64,000 nucleotides of DNA from Hysterangium stoloniferum (GCA_015178975.1 WHVD01000109.1:124001-188000), one strand, 5' to 3'; counted from the first letter of the stretch, positions 1 to 11,964 are shown. The notes: generated by a model not told the origin, from the letters alone. Made by a program: numbers and translations.

Positions 1-267
1 GATGCGACAAAAGGCCGGGGTCTTCCCTCAACACTCTGTTTCGAGTGTCGTCAGCCGGGTCATCTCAGTCGTGACTGCCCTCGAAAACTACAAAGAATCC
101 GCTCCCTACTTACTAGCCTTGATGAAGAGGGACAGGACATGGCCATGGACATCCTTCTTGCAGAAGTGGATGTCCGAATTGCCTGTAGTAGGGTGGCTGA
201 AGCAGATGACTCTCCTCGAGGGGCTGACCTACAGCCTGCTTCGGGTTTTCCCAACTGCAGCAAGTGA
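1..267 (+). CDS. gag C-terminus with CCHC zinc knuckle (partial)
   Basis: Frame 1 is open from the window edge to a TGA at 265-267. It contains one CCHC knuckle, CFECRQPGHLSRDC, at about residues 13-26 of the visible part (C-X2-C-X4-H-X4-C), the nucleic-acid-binding motif of retroelement Gag nucleocapsid. The 5' part of gag is outside the window. The following pol frame is already open from about position 84, so gag and pol overlap in a -1 relation. That arrangement would need ribosomal frameshifting or another recoding step; this is inference, and no obvious slippery heptamer was identified here. Confidence 0.8.
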   Translation, partial: DATKGRGLPSTLCFECRQPGHLSRDCPRKLQRIRSLLTSLDEEGQDMAMDILLAEVDVRIACSRVAEADDSPRGADLQPASGFPNCSK

Positions 268-3200
268 AGGGTATGCCCTCGCTGCCACTTTCAAATAGAT
301 TCAGTGTCCTCTCTGTTGATGATGTATGTACAGTTAATACATCAGAAGTTGAACCTCTGTTGAGTGAGGACACTGGAATTCAAGTCATACCTAACCCACC
401 CAAGTCTCCCTCAGTCCATTCACATCGTAGAAGACCAGTTTGGGAACGTCGTCTTCCAAAATCTCTCATTATTGCCTCAACGGCAACTGCGAAATCATTA
501 CACCTAAAAGTTGAGCTCCAAACAACTGACACTGGTCTTCTCCGATCGACTCGTGCATTGGTTGATTGTGGCGCAACTGGTCTATTCATTGACCGAGACT
601 ATGTGTATGAAAACAGAATTGCCACACGATCACTCATCTACCCAATTCATGTATACAATGTTGATGGGACACCCAATGAAGCAGGTTCAATCACTGAAGT
701 TGCTGAGTTGGTCCTCCGCTACAAGGATCACTCAGAAAAGGCATTGTTTGCAGTCACCAAGCTTGGGAAGGAATCCCTTTTACTTGGCTATACCTGGCTT
801 CGGGATCACAACCCAGAGATGAATTGGCAGACACAAGAAGTCAAAATGACCCGTTGTAACCCACACTGTAAAGAGTGTAAAATCTCAACCCTCAGGGCAC
901 ATGAAGAGATTAGATGTTTACAAGCTTGTAGAGATGCCCCTGCCCCAGTCTTCACATCTGAGGAAACAGAAGAGCCAATTCCTGATTTACTACCTGATCA
1001 GTCTGATGAGGTTGAAGACCAAATAGAGGACTTAATTGAAGATGGAGATCGGGTATTTGTTACGGTGCTGCACCCAGAATTGACTCCAAGTCAGATTCGA
1101 GCATCTGCCACAGTGTCTCAGCAACTAGCAGAGGCTAGTGCAAGGTTTAATACACCGAGCCCAAAAGGTTTTCGAGACATTGTCCCTGAGTATCTCCACA
1201 CCTTTGAAGATGTGTTCTCCAAGGAGTCATTTAATTCATTGCCTGATAGAAAACCTTGGGACCATGCAATTGAACTAATCCCTGATGCAAAGTCAACCAA
1301 TTGCAAGGTCTACCCTATGTCCCTCAATGAACAGACAGAGCTGGATATTTTTATTGCTGAAAACCTTGCAACTGGTCGAATACGTCCTTCTAAGTCACCC
1401 ATGGCATCCCCAGTTTTCTTCATCAAGAAGAAGGATGGCTCCCTTCGACTTGTACAAGACTATCGTGCATTGAATGCCCAAACCATAAAAAATCGATATC
1501 CACTCCCACTTATTTCAGAACTGGTGAATCGATTAAAAGGGGCACGGTATTTCACAAAACTTGATGTCAGATGGGGCTACAACAATGTTCGCATTAAGGA
1601 TGGCAATGAGTGGAAGGCTGCTTTCTGAACAAATAGAGGGTTGTTTGAACCCTTAGTCATGTTTTTTGGCCTCACTAATAGCCCAGCAACCTTTCAGACT
1701 ATGATGAATGACATCTTCCGAGATTTGATTGCAGAAGGAGTTGTCTGTGTCTACCTGGATGTCATCCTCATCTTTACCAAGACACTTGAGGAACATCGGG
1801 GTGTCCTATTACTGGTTCTAGAGTGTCTTCACGAGTATAAGCTCTACCTTAAGCCAGAGAAATGTGAGTTTGAAAAGACAATGATTGAATACCTTGGTCT
1901 AGTCATCTCTGAAAACCAAGCAGAGATGGACCCAATCAAGGTGTCAGGTGTATGTGATTGGCCAACTCCTACCAGTCGGAAAGAGGTACAGGCATTCCTT
2001 GGTTTTGCCAACTTCTATAGGCGATTCATATCAGATTTCTCCCACCATGCGCGACCACTGTTTGATCTCACAAAAAAGGAAACCAACTGGAGGTGGACCA
2101 TGACAGAGGACAATGCCTTCCTTCTCCTCAAGGATCTGGTTACAAATGCACCAATTCTGACAATGCCTGATGATTCAAAACCATTTAGAGTTGAAGATGA
2201 CTCATCAGACTATGCCACTGGAGCAGTCCTCTCACAACAGCTGGATGATGGAAAGTGGCATCCTGTTGCCTTTTACTCAAAAAGCTTGTCAGCTGTTGAA
2301 CGCAATTATGAGATCCATGACAAAGAGATGCTGGCAGTGATTCGTGCCTTTGATGAGTGGAGACATTTCCTAGAGGGGGCACGGCACTCAGTGGAGGTAT
2401 GGACTGATCACAAAAACCTCGAGTACTTCATGTCCTCAAAAAAGCTAAACCGAAGACAGGCCCGATGGTCACTGTTCCTGGCACGTTTTGATTTCCAACT
2501 GCACCACCGACCAGGGCGCTCTATGGGTAAAACAGATGCACTCTCTCGCTGGTCTGACCATGGTTCAGGTGAAGGAGACAACTCAAACATCACTCTACTT
2601 AAGCCAGAGTTCTTTGCAATTCGAGCCATGGAGGGTGTATCAATACATGGGCCAGAACGTGAATTCCTCACTGCTATTCGCCAAGGAAATGAGAAGGATG
2701 AACAGGAGGAAGTGGTGATCAAGGCAGTGAAGGAACTCCGGAAATCTGGTGGCCGATCTATCAGATTAATGGAATGGTCAGAGGAAGATGGATTGGTGTT
2801 GTATCGGGGTAAAATATATGTCCCAACCGACCCAGAACTGAGGTGTAGGATTGTGGAACAGCACCATGACTCTCAGGTTGCTGGCCATGCAGGACGATGG
2901 AAGACTTTAGAGCTAGTAAGTCGCAATTTCTGGTGGCCAGGCATATCACGATATATAGGGCAATATGTCAAGACCTGTGACACATGTATACGCACCAAGT
3001 TCCAGCGTCAAATGCCAATTGGGGAATTACACCCAAACACCACACCAGCAGACCGATGGGATACAACCAGTGTTGACTTCATAGTTGACCTACCTGAATC
3101 TCAAGGATATGATTCAGTTATGGTAATTGTAGATCTCATGACAAAGCGGGGACATTTCCTGCCCACACACAAAACTGTTGACTCTGTGGGTGCAGCTCGG

Positions 3201-4292
3201 ATCTTTTTTAAGGATGTGTGGAAGCATCATGGACTCCCACAGAGAATCATCTCAGATTGCGGATCACAGTTTGCAAGCCATTTCACTCGGGAATTATATC
3301 GGCTCCTTGGGATTCAACCAGCCTATTCCACAGCCTACCACCCTCAAACTGATGGACAAACTGAACGAGTCAACCAAGAGCTTGAGACATATCTACGGAT
3401 TTTTGTGAATCAGCGCCAATCAGACTGGGTTGACCTTCTCCCACTTGCAGAATTTCAATACAACAACCATATCCATGCATCTACACAACAGACACCATTC
3501 ATGTTAGACTGTGGACGTCATCCACGAATGGGTTTTGAACCAAACCTTCGATCCAGCAAGGTGGAATCGGCAAATGATTTTCGAGATCGAATGGCTGAAA
3601 CTCTTGAGGAGGCAAAAGCAGCATTGGCTAAAGCAAAGGATGAGATGACAAAGTACTACAACCGTCAGCGAACCCCAGCACCAAACTTCAAGGCAGGAGA
3701 CCAAGTTTTCCTAGATGCCAGTGATATTCAAATGGCCCAACCCTCAAAAAAGCTTTCACACCTTCGGTTAGGGCCATTCAAGATACTTGAACAGGTCTCA
3801 CCAATTGCCTATAGGTTGGAACTGCCCAAGTCAATGAATAGACTCCACCCAGTATTCAATGTGGTGAAACTGACACCAAAAATTGAGGATCCAATCATTG
3901 GCCGCCATTCTCAACCACCACCAGATCCAATAGTAGTGGAAGGAGAAGTGGAGTATGAAGTTGAGAAGGTATTGGATAGTAGATGGAGATATGGGCGAAT
4001 TGAATACCTCATAAAATGGCAAGGCTTTGGCATGGAACATAATAGCTGGGAACCAGGATATATGGTATTCGCTCCCACTCTGACAGCAGACTTCCACACA
4101 CGACATCCAGATGCAGTAACAACTCAGGGCCCTATTCAAGGATCAAGACAACCTCCAAACACCATAGTACAAGTGACCCAGATTCCAGAGTTTCGAAAGG
4201 TCAAGCCTGGACTTTATTGGCAGCAACAGCATGTCGGGACGCCATATCTTAAAAGGGGGGGTGATGTCAGGGGACAATCTCAAGTTTTCTAA
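264..4292 (+). pseudogene. gypsy pol polyprotein (PR-RT-RH-IN-chromodomain), one stop
   Basis: One frame runs from 264 to 4292, broken only by a TGA at 1626-1628. Domains in order: aspartyl protease (LVDCGATGLFID, about residue 97 on); RT with SLRLVQDYRALN and MFFGLTNSPATFQ; RNase H; integrase zinc finger (HH, then CDTC), core with VDF, SDCGSQF and the Glu of TDGQTERVNQE; chromodomain (VEKVLDSRW through NSWEP). Two defects are visible. The stop falls where gypsy RTs have Arg, consistent with CGA to TGA. The RT active box reads YLDV (1752-1763) instead of YLDD, removing a metal-binding Asp. The protein as encoded cannot be an active RT. The ORF start is arbitrary because Pol is normally made from a Gag-Pol fusion. 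Confidence 0.92.
4251..4261 (+). other. polypurine tract of the gypsy element
   Basis: A run of A4 followed by G7 directly abuts the TG that starts the 3' LTR at 4262. Purine tracts in this position prime plus-strand synthesis in LTR retrotransposons. Confidence 0.8.
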
Positions 4293-4566
4293 ATTCATCC
4301 CTGACCTTCCTTAATATAGTCTCATAAGTCAAGGATAAGAGTACCTTGTTTTTATCACATTTTCAAACTCAGCTGCACCTTTAGTTAGTCACTCGCTAGC
4401 CGAGGGTTCCTTAGACTTTTCTCTTCGGATTCCCTCTGCTAGGTAAGTAATAATGTACATTGTATGTATATAATAGATAGGTATAAAACTTACTTCGGAT
4501 TCCCTCTGCTAGTGCCCCAACTCAGTCATAGTGCAAGTCAGTGTGGTCTAGAGAGTCGCCCTTACA
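4262..4566 (+). repeat. 3' LTR of the left gypsy element (305 bp)
   Basis: Begins TGATGTCAGG right after the polypurine tract and ends CCCTTACA where copia gag coding sequence starts on the opposite strand. It holds an internal 20-bp direct repeat, CTTCGGATTCCCTCTGCTAG, near 4422-4442 and again near 4493-4512. The right boundary is set by where the copia reading frame breaks off. The matching target duplication (candidate GACGT at 4567-4571) would lie beyond the left edge. Confidence 0.8.
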
Positions 4567-4921
4567 GACGTGTTCTGTAAGTATTTTTCAGCTTATTCCA
4601 AGCATCAACGGGATTATCATTGGTCATAATAGCTACCCTTGGTTCGTCTTCTACATGCAACATTATTTCGCTATACGCCCTCTTCTTTCGAAGCACCCAG
4701 GCTTCTTCGATTTCCAATTCATCTTTCGTCGGGGCGTCCAATTTAGCGCGTGCGGGATCTGCCAATTCACCAGTTATGACTTTCCACTGGTTCAAGGATT
4801 CGAGTACAGTCTTCATACTTGCGCTCCATGTAAAGTAGTTGTCCTTTCGTAGCTTCGGAAAGACTTGATATGCGCTTCCAGTACTCGATTCGTAGTCCTT
4901 GATCTTCTCCAAGGTAGACAT
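4567..4921 (-). pseudogene. Ty1/copia gag N-terminus, truncated by gypsy insertion
   Basis: About 118 codons on the minus strand starting ATG at 4921 (MSTLEKIKDYESSTGSAY). The run F-x-K-L-x-x-D-N-Y-F-x-W-x-x-x-M followed by a W-x-x-L-x-x-x-Y segment is typical of the copia-type Gag N-terminal domain (UBN2/DUF4219-like). The frame ends exactly at the gypsy LTR, so everything downstream of about residue 118 was separated by that insertion. Upstream on the same strand lie the primer site (4968-4982) and the LTR (about 4983-5180), the normal order of a copia 5' end. Confidence 0.8.
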
Positions 4922-4967
4922 GATAATAATTGTGAGCGGTTCAAAGTTCTTTCACTGATAAGAAGGG

Positions 4968-4982
4968 CTGGGGCCCATAACC
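4968..4982 (-). other. copia primer binding site matching initiator tRNA-Met half
   Basis: The plus strand reads CTGGGGCCCATAACC, close to the anticodon arm of eukaryotic initiator tRNA-Met. The element strand therefore carries its complement, GGTTATGGGCCCC. Copia of Drosophila is known to prime from a cleaved 5' half of tRNA-iMet at this region. It sits between gag and the LTR as expected. Confidence 0.75.
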
Positions 4983-5180
4983 TAAAGATGAACGAGTGTA
5001 AAATATGTGTTATATTTCGTTACGCTAATTCTCATGTATATATATCATACATGTGGATAGAGTTTATCCACAAAGTGGATTGGTACATCATAACGCACAT
5101 CATAATAGTATCATACGCACAACCCCACTTGTATCATACATGTGGCCCCACACGTTTCAGCACCTATGTTCTTCAATGCT
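4983..5180 (-). repeat. 5' LTR of the left copia element (approximate)
   Basis: The segment between the primer site and resumed LTR-B sequence has the size (about 195 bp) of the other copia LTR at 59414-59595. Its outer end shows the related motif GTTCTTCAA. The exact ends are uncertain because the terminal TG and CA are not clean on this copy. Confidence 0.5.
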
Positions 5181-5184
5181 CGTA

Positions 5185-5592
5185 TCACAATAAAATGAAA
5201 TAAGTAACACCAGATTTGGTGTTAGGAATGGAACAGAACAGAGCAGAGTCCAAAACATGACAGGTCATTAGACCATAATGGGAACAGGGCAGGAGTGGAG
5301 TCCGAAATGTGATAGGTCATTTGACCATAATAGGAATGGGGCTCAGTTAGAGAGCTGTCAGGTTTTCCGAGAGGAGTCCGGTGACTGGTGTGTGGGACAG
5401 GGTTGGAGATAGACAGGTGCAGGTCCCGGCAGGTATTCTGGTGACTGATACATGAAGTAACAAAGGTTGAGCATGGACAGGTCTGATGTCTGGAGTCTGG
5501 TGGGTATTCTGGTAAACTGATGACTGGTGCATGTAGGGTGCAGGTGCATATAAGTTAGTGCCCAGAGTCTGGCGGGTTTTCCAGTTATAACA
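5185..5592 (-). repeat. LTR family B, partial copy
   Basis: About 400 bp alignable by eye with 16252-16650 (opposite orientation) and with 50800-51203 (same orientation). It includes the palindrome-like ACACC...TTTGGTGT and ends TTATAACA at 5592. The other half of this LTR is missing here because a copia element joins at about 5180. This makes at least a three-level nest: LTR-B, then copia, then gypsy. Confidence 0.75.
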
Positions 5593-6839
5593 TTGATGAA
5601 TGATGTGTTAACTCCAGAGGTACTTGGCTGTTGTAATGGCAAGTGTGATTCTGGTGGACCAGGAGAAGTGTTAGTTGACAGCTTAACTTTAATCTAAGGG
5701 GAGTAGCTGGCCTTTGGGAAGTCAATGAAGATTTCCTCATTGTAACTTTGCCAGGCAGTTCATGGGCAGTGGGTCTTCATCATGGAAGAGAGCTGCTTGG
5801 TGTGATTGAAGGCTTCACAGTCAGTTCACACAATCCAATAAGAAATTTGATTTAGTACCCACCTAGTATTCTATCTACTTGTCCTAGTAACTTACACCAT
5901 AATATTCCTGGAATCCTCAGGCCTTCTGATTGAGACATAGCATATTCTCAGACTCCATGGGTCTCCTGTGTCCTCCTCTCTGAAATTGGACTCAACAATC
6001 ATGTGAGGGTGTGGCACATAAGCTGAAGCCAAGTCCTACCTGTCCCAGAACATCTGCAGGTTTTCCCTGGATATCCACCCATAACCCACAAACTTAACAT
6101 GATTAGAGCCTCAGACTTGCCAAACACTAGAGTACAAGGCACTAATAATGGAATGGGGGAATACCTAAGTTGATATTTGAACTGAGAAATAGTAGAATAC
6201 AAAGAGAGACTTTATACTAAACTAGAATGGAAGAACAGAGTAATACAGCACATGGTGGAGTTCCAAAATGGGAGTATGAGGAGTGACAGAAGAGTGAGAT
6301 GGATCAACCAAGGGGTGGATCAAAGGTATAAGTAGACAGAAATGATAGGATTGCAGAAATGTGAGTAATGTGAGAGGAATGATAAAAATAATAGAAGAGA
6401 ACTGTCATAATGGAAACAGGAGAGTGTGACCCAAATGGCTTGAGTACAAGCTGTCAGGACACTGCCATTGGGAATGCCAGTGTTGGAGGCACTGAATGGT
6501 GGATTTCCAGAAGGGTGAATACTGGCAGGGGCCTAAAATGATGGTTCTGAATCCTGCATTGTCTGAGCCTTTTGCACAACTGCTAAGGTGTTGGGAACAA
6601 GGGGGAAGACCAGGAGGTCTGTATGTACTTGAGCAGGGATCTGGTTTTAAAGACAAGTGGAGCTTCGCTTCAACTTATGTGTTGCACCCTTGCATGAATT
6701 GTCTAGGTGCTCCAGTATTTCAGCCAGTGTTTTTGCAGTCTATCTCTCAGTTTCAGCTCTCAGTTTTTGTCTTTCCTCTTTCTTTCTCTTGTGTTTCTTG
6801 ATTTTGAAATATCTTAACAGACCCAATCAAGCACATCTG
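5593..6839. other. repeat-derived DNA without a supported gene
   Basis: No convincing coding region. A block at about 5935-6110 contains CATAAGCTGAAGCCAAGTCC, shared with LTR families A and B, followed by a TTAACA end near 6098. It is probably a degenerate related LTR. The remainder is low-complexity purine-rich DNA. Confidence 0.5.
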
Positions 6840-7116
6840 GAATCTCGTTGTCAATGAGATCACTGGTGGTCACATGAGTTGACAGGACCATGGTGTATTG
6901 TCTAGAACTGAGACGGGATACAGGAGGTTACAGCATACAGTAAGGTAAGAGAGAGAAAACTACCTAGGCTATATACATATGTGATGTGGTCACATGCCAG
7001 AACAAAAGGAGTGGAACAAAGGAAACAAGAAACAAAGGGTGAACACATAACAAAGGAGTGAACATGTAACAGGAACAATGAGTGAACGTGTAAGACTGGG
7101 GGGCGCCAGGCTTACA
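6840..7116 (+). repeat. solo LTR family D, copy 1 (277 bp)
   Basis: Begins TGGAATCTCG, ends CCAGGCTTACA, and is flanked by perfect 5-bp duplications ACATC (6835-6839 and 7117-7121). It is nearly the same along its length as 41046-41321. TG...CA ends, a 5-bp duplication and no coding content make a solo LTR the best reading; strand is arbitrary. Confidence 0.85.
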
Positions 7117-7215
7117 ACATCTTCAAAATGTTAGTAACCCTCTGAATGCTGTGATTGAAATTATCATCCTCATTGTGGCTACCATTTGACTGTTTATCCT
7201 TTCTTCAGCCTGCAG

Positions 7216-7645
7216 TGTGATTAGCTACATGGGATATCACATCTCACTACACTGGATGGACGGATACGCTAGAAGAGGTCGTGTCCAAGATTGACGAACC
7301 GGTTCCTTTTAAGTCGGAGGTAATTCTTTGTCATCATTTTAGTTGCACCGTTGATACTTAAACCTTTCCCAGGTAAGCGAAAATAGTAAAGATCCTAACG
7401 ATTATATCCAGGAGATTGAAAGTGATGTCGACACGTTCGTAGACCATTCGTCAAAATATGGTATCTATTTGTGGGTTCTTGTTACGGGACACTGCTCTGT
7501 TTTACTTTTCATGAGTATATTCTTTCACAATTTCTCAGAAACCACTCATATATTCACCATTGAAGAAAACTCGCTAAAATTTCAATGCTTATGTTATATT
7601 GCATTGCTTGTGTTTACTAGAGGTTGTTTTGGTCAATTTATCTAA
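7216..7645 (+). CDS. possible small spliced gene, function unknown
   Basis: Three segments join in frame through introns with GT-AG ends: about 7216-7319, 7373-7460 and 7539-7645, with introns of 53 and 78 bp. The reading is acidic in the middle (segment with DPNDYIQEIESDVDTF) and has a hydrophobic stretch near the end. No start codon is certain, because a stop lies just upstream of the first segment and a 5' exon would be needed. It lies between solo LTR-D and the zinc-finger gene and may be a remnant or an upstream exon set of that gene. I do not recognise it. Confidence 0.3.
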
Positions 7646-8325
7646 TTTGCTCTATGCCCTAACCGTTTTCTATCGTTCAGGCGGTAGTCCCGTATGTCCA
7701 AGAGAAATATTTTTCCGTAACACACGCGTATTATCAGTACTTTTACATGTTTCCTCGTTGGGGGCATATTCAAAAACGTATTTTGATCCCAAATCCAATT
7801 CAATTTCAGTGATATATCTATCTAAGCCAAGCCCGAGCCAAATCACCCGGACGCGCACTTATGTAGCTCTACTAGACATGTGGAGTAGTCAGAAGTTGTT
7901 AAATTGCTTAGAGGTTCTAGAGTCTCATTTGCCTGTCCCAAACCGACCGACCTGTCATAATGCAATATATCGGTTATGGTGAATGCCATTAGGATTGAAT
8001 GCAGGGTCTGCGCCTATAATTTTCACAGATCACTGTGAGAATAGTATGCCTTATGAGGATGTAGAACTGGAGGTAGATGGTTTCCACTCCTCAAGTACTT
8101 CTTTAATCCAAACAGTGAACGCTCTCTTCGACACAAGCAGCTAAATGTCTTATTCTTACGAAGAAATGTGTGTGCTATTCCTCATGCATTTAAACGTTCT
8201 GACAACATATGTTATAGCGGTACCGAGGCTTGGTCTCAATCTGGCAATACTGCCAATCCGGAGGTTGAAGGATGGGACATGGAGGGACATGGACAGGAGT
8301 ACGGTTGTCTAAATATCATCAATGT

Positions 8326-9781
8326 ATGTCTTACTCACCCTATGATAGTTGGCGAATCTATAGTCGGGGGCTTTACGGTTACAGCCCTGGAACGCCACAT
8401 TCCTACATCGATAGCCAAAACAACGCGTTGGGCATCCCACAAGGGGACCTCGACCCGTATGAGGCTCAAGACGGAGTACCCCAACTTACCTACCCATCGG
8501 GCACCGGTGACAATGGGGAACAACACCTTCAGGTGACATCTACGCTACATCTGCCAATTCAACCACACGAGCAACAAGATATCCTCTACACCCAATGGCA
8601 TCGCGTTCTTCCTCCACAGATTCCTGCTCATGGTCAATTTTCAACGTTCGGCGTGCCGGTGTCACTTCAAACCATGGAGCATGATTTCATGGCACCCGTC
8701 ACACATTCATCCCATATGGAATACACCACAGCATTTAATGGCATCCAAGAGGAAAATAATTCCCACCAGGTTCAATCATGCGACCTGATGGCGTCTTCCT
8801 CTTGGAACAACGTTCCGCCAACACTGAATGAAACAAATCATCATTTCCAGACAGTGAACATGTAAGTTCTAAGGACTCGTGAAAATGCAAAAGTTTTATT
8901 TTTCTCTAGAGCAACAAATGTAGATTTCAGGGCTGCTCAAAACCACCCAATGCCAACTGACGCTTGGCAGCCGTTCTACGATCATGAAAGGTACCAAGCT
9001 CATGTTCACCAGGGCAGCCATGCATTTTCTGCTGAAGATATCCCGTAGGAGCCACTTTCCCTCGTCCATGTGTTAATATTGACGTGGTGCAGTCCATATG
9101 ATGGATATATTCCTGGGGAACGCCACACGGGCCACTCTCATGTGACTACCAACAAGCGGGAGCATTCTAGCATAGTTAACGACTATGCACCCATAGCAGG
9201 GACAAATTACGCTCATGAGGGGAGTTTTGCAGTGTATGTGTCTATTTGATCTTGTATTGATACTTAAGGACTAATGACGACGACCGTTCTTAACCGCATT
9301 TTTGTATTCCAGCTCCCCGAACGTTAAACATAATATACCCGATAACTCCGTGGTCGCAGATTTCCGTCCCATGGAGAATGATACGGGTAATGCCACAGGC
9401 GGGAAGCCAGAAAGTGTTTTTCTGCCCCATCCGTCAAGAGCGCCTTATTCGGGATTCTCCCCACCTTTCAACACGACCAGCGCACTCCCCATTTCATCTT
9501 CAGATAATCCCGCGTTGGTTACGTCCGCTACGGTTAAAATGCCAAAGGCTAAAACGGTCCAAATACGTGCCCACCTCAATCTGAAAATCCCCCGCTCATA
9601 CCAGTTCCTTGCAAATTCTAAGATTCGGCCTCTCACTCCGCTGTACAGGAATAATGCCGATATCGTTCAATACATTAAACTCGCATCCAATTCACCCGCG
9701 TGCAAGCTATGTGGAGCCTACAAGACTGATGCCAACCTGATCGAGCACTGGGTGAACGACAAAATTAGAACAGAAAAATGA
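8326..9781 (+). pseudogene. C2H2-like zinc-finger protein gene, copy 1, 3' truncated by deletion
   Basis: Exons 8326-8861, 8910-9044, 9093-9233 and 9313-9781 join in frame through GT-AG introns (48, 48 and 79 bp) to 426 codons plus stop. The N-terminal two thirds are rich in Ser, Pro, Gln, His and Tyr with no domain I recognise. Near the end is a zinc-finger-like CKLCGAYKTDANLIEH. Compared with copy 3 (14223-14792), a net loss of 23 bp near 9755-9780 shifts the frame and ends the protein early, just before the second His of that finger. The former C-terminus survives out of frame at 9804-10124. The product was probably a DNA-binding regulator (inference). The start at 8326 was chosen as the first in-frame ATG giving MSYSPYDSW; an upstream exon is possible. 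Confidence 0.65.
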
Positions 9782-11365
9782 AAACTTCAATGACCTCAAA
9801 GTCATGAATTCGCAATGGAAAATGGATGTTTTAATCGCTGCTGCGTACCTTTGTCCTATGCCTAAATGCAATTCCAAGTCCCCTAATGGAGTCCCAGCCT
9901 TCCTGACACAGAAGGCATTTTACAAGCATATCAATTACCACATTACTAGAACTAAAGCTCACCCCACTCCCACTCACTCTCCGGATGTTGTGCTGGAGGA
10001 AGGGAAGACCGATATGATGTCCCTGGCTGACACATACTTTTCTGACCATCCCTTTTGGCGGCCGGAAGAGGTTGCCATCTTTCCTGATAGGGACCAAAAA
10101 CTTGTTTGGTTGTTTCATCAGTAGAATCCTCTGCCTGTGTGCGTGGTTTGCCGTGGATATGTATGCGACTTGGGTGAAGAGGTCCTTTTATCTAAGTATG
10201 TTAAAGTATGGGCACGGGCACACGCATGTGATATGATTCGTCTACTATACATAGGAGACCACGGTTCACAAACAGTAGCCAACATGTATGAAAATGTCTG
10301 CTTCTTTCAATTTAAGCTTACTATCCGTCCTGCGGCCCTTCAAGAACCCCAAATGATTCCTCTCATTATTGAACCCTAGATACAAATAGTAATCCGGTGC
10401 GTGTATCGCTAGATGTTAAACCATGACAACCAAAGCTTAGACCGTAGATCCCTATGTCACTGTTTCCGGTAGCATACTTCTGTAATTACTGTAATTAATA
10501 CTACAGACCTCCCAATGTGGGAATATAAAGTTAGGAATGCTAGCAGCAATTCAAAAGGGTAACGAGCAATCTGACACTAAAGTCAGTTCCTCCGATTAAC
10601 ACGCGATCCGCTCCGTCATCAGCCACCTTAACGACTCGTGATACGTTTCTACTTAGGCTCCTACCATACGCGGTGAGGAAGTATATCCTTCTTTTCTGTA
10701 CGATCATGATTTTTGGAAATTTGTCGACATACCGAAAGGATTACTTCATTTTTGAGTTTCTGCCCTCGGAAGTATTTCAGGCTGGGTGCTTGATGAAAAA
10801 ATTGGAAGGCTCAGTGGAGCCCTGGAAGTCGTTCCCGCCTTCTCTGCCCAGTGGTCACGCTTTCCACATCTCGACATAAATTTCAAAGGACTTTGGCCTC
10901 TTTCTCTTGGTGACAATGACTTGCCAACATGCCTTAAAGTTCTTAGTTCCTTCTTCGCGAATAATCAGAAGAACTCAAGATAACGATAGACGTCTCCAAG
11001 AATATCGCTCTATTGGCAGACTCCCCAAGATATTTCTTGCCCCCCGTTCTTCTAGACGGCGGGCTATTTGTGATGCAAGCGCTCGGGTCGTAGGGAATAT
11101 TTTTCCGAGGTTCCAGCGGCCAAAATATATGAAGTGGAAGATGACTTCATGCACGGGAATTGAACGCTTGTAGAGTGTCCATTTTCCAAAACGACCACTA
11201 AGATGACGTCAGGGATCTACTGGCAGTGCATCCTTCACGTCACATTCAAGTAGCCCCCCCCCCGGTAATCACGCGACGAAGGAAATGTTTGACTTTCATA
11301 TCGCCAGTTACATTCGTCGTTCCCTAATTCTACCTGGGAACCCTCCGACTTGAGTGGAGAACACC
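9170..11365 (+). repeat. triplicated block, copy C1 (forward)
   Basis: From about 9170 the sequence reappears inverted at 11965-14222 and forward again at 14222-15494. It covers the 3' exons of the zinc-finger gene plus about 1.2 kb of downstream DNA. Boundaries were placed by reading and are good to about 20 bp. Confidence 0.8.
9804..10124 (+). pseudogene. zinc-finger gene copy 1, detached C-terminal part
   Basis: About 106 codons that match the C-terminus of copy 3. They contain a second finger-like motif: CPMPKC, then about 18 residues, then a pair of His in HINYH. The reading ends KLVWLFHQ at 10124. It is separated from the upstream exons by the frame-shifting deletion, so it has no start of its own. 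Confidence 0.6.
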
Positions 11366-11964
11366 GGTCATCTACTTCGAAGTATAAGCATGAGCGCAAC
11401 GATGCGATATCATACATATACTTGCTTCTCGAATGTCGCTTTTATTTAGAGCCTACTGTCCGTCAGTGCGGCCTTCGACACCCAAAGGATCTCTCTTGCA
11501 TTATTAACCCTGGATACAAATAGTAACTCGTTCCTGAATCGTCAAATTCACGATCACAGAGAAATTCTGGTATGGTTCATGAAAATGTCATCAGTTTTCT
11601 GCTACACACATCCTCCCATCTAATCTCAATTCTGGTGGGGAAAAATGGAGAGCTGTTTACCACACCAAGCATCGAATGAATGGTGTTGCTAATCCCAGCT
11701 CCTCTGCATTTTGCTCCTCTACTCTTTCTACAATATCTACAATTTGCACCTATTTCCTTTCCCATCCCTCTATTCCCACTATCGTTGTAGCCCAGCCTAT
11801 GCTCCCAAATTCTTTCCCACCTCCTTTCATCCAATTCCTGTGTACTCTCTTTCTCAGCCTCCCACTCTTTGCATTCCTGTTTTTTTCACCTTGGCCTTCC
11901 AAAGCTTTTCTCAAATGGCCTCAATGGCCTCTTTATAATTGCTGGGGTTAATGGTAAAGAGGAC
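11366..11964. other. spacer at the centre of the inverted repeat
   Basis: About 600 bp between the forward and inverted arms. A stretch at about 11455-11535 resembles 10316-10400 of arm C1, so an extra partial duplication lies inside the spacer. The right part is pyrimidine-rich. No coding region was supported. Confidence 0.5.

Larger units (their letters stand above)
1..4566 (+). mobile_element. Ty3/gypsy retrotransposon (chromovirus type), 3' part
   Basis: The window opens inside gag of a Ty3/gypsy element and runs through protease, reverse transcriptase, RNase H, integrase, chromodomain, polypurine tract and 3' LTR. This domain order (integrase after RT/RNase H) is that of Ty3/gypsy, and the C-terminal chromodomain places it with the chromoviruses. 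The 5' LTR lies left of the window. The element sits inside a copia gag gene that is read on the other strand. The copy looks dead: one stop in the RT domain and a lost catalytic Asp. Confidence 0.93.
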
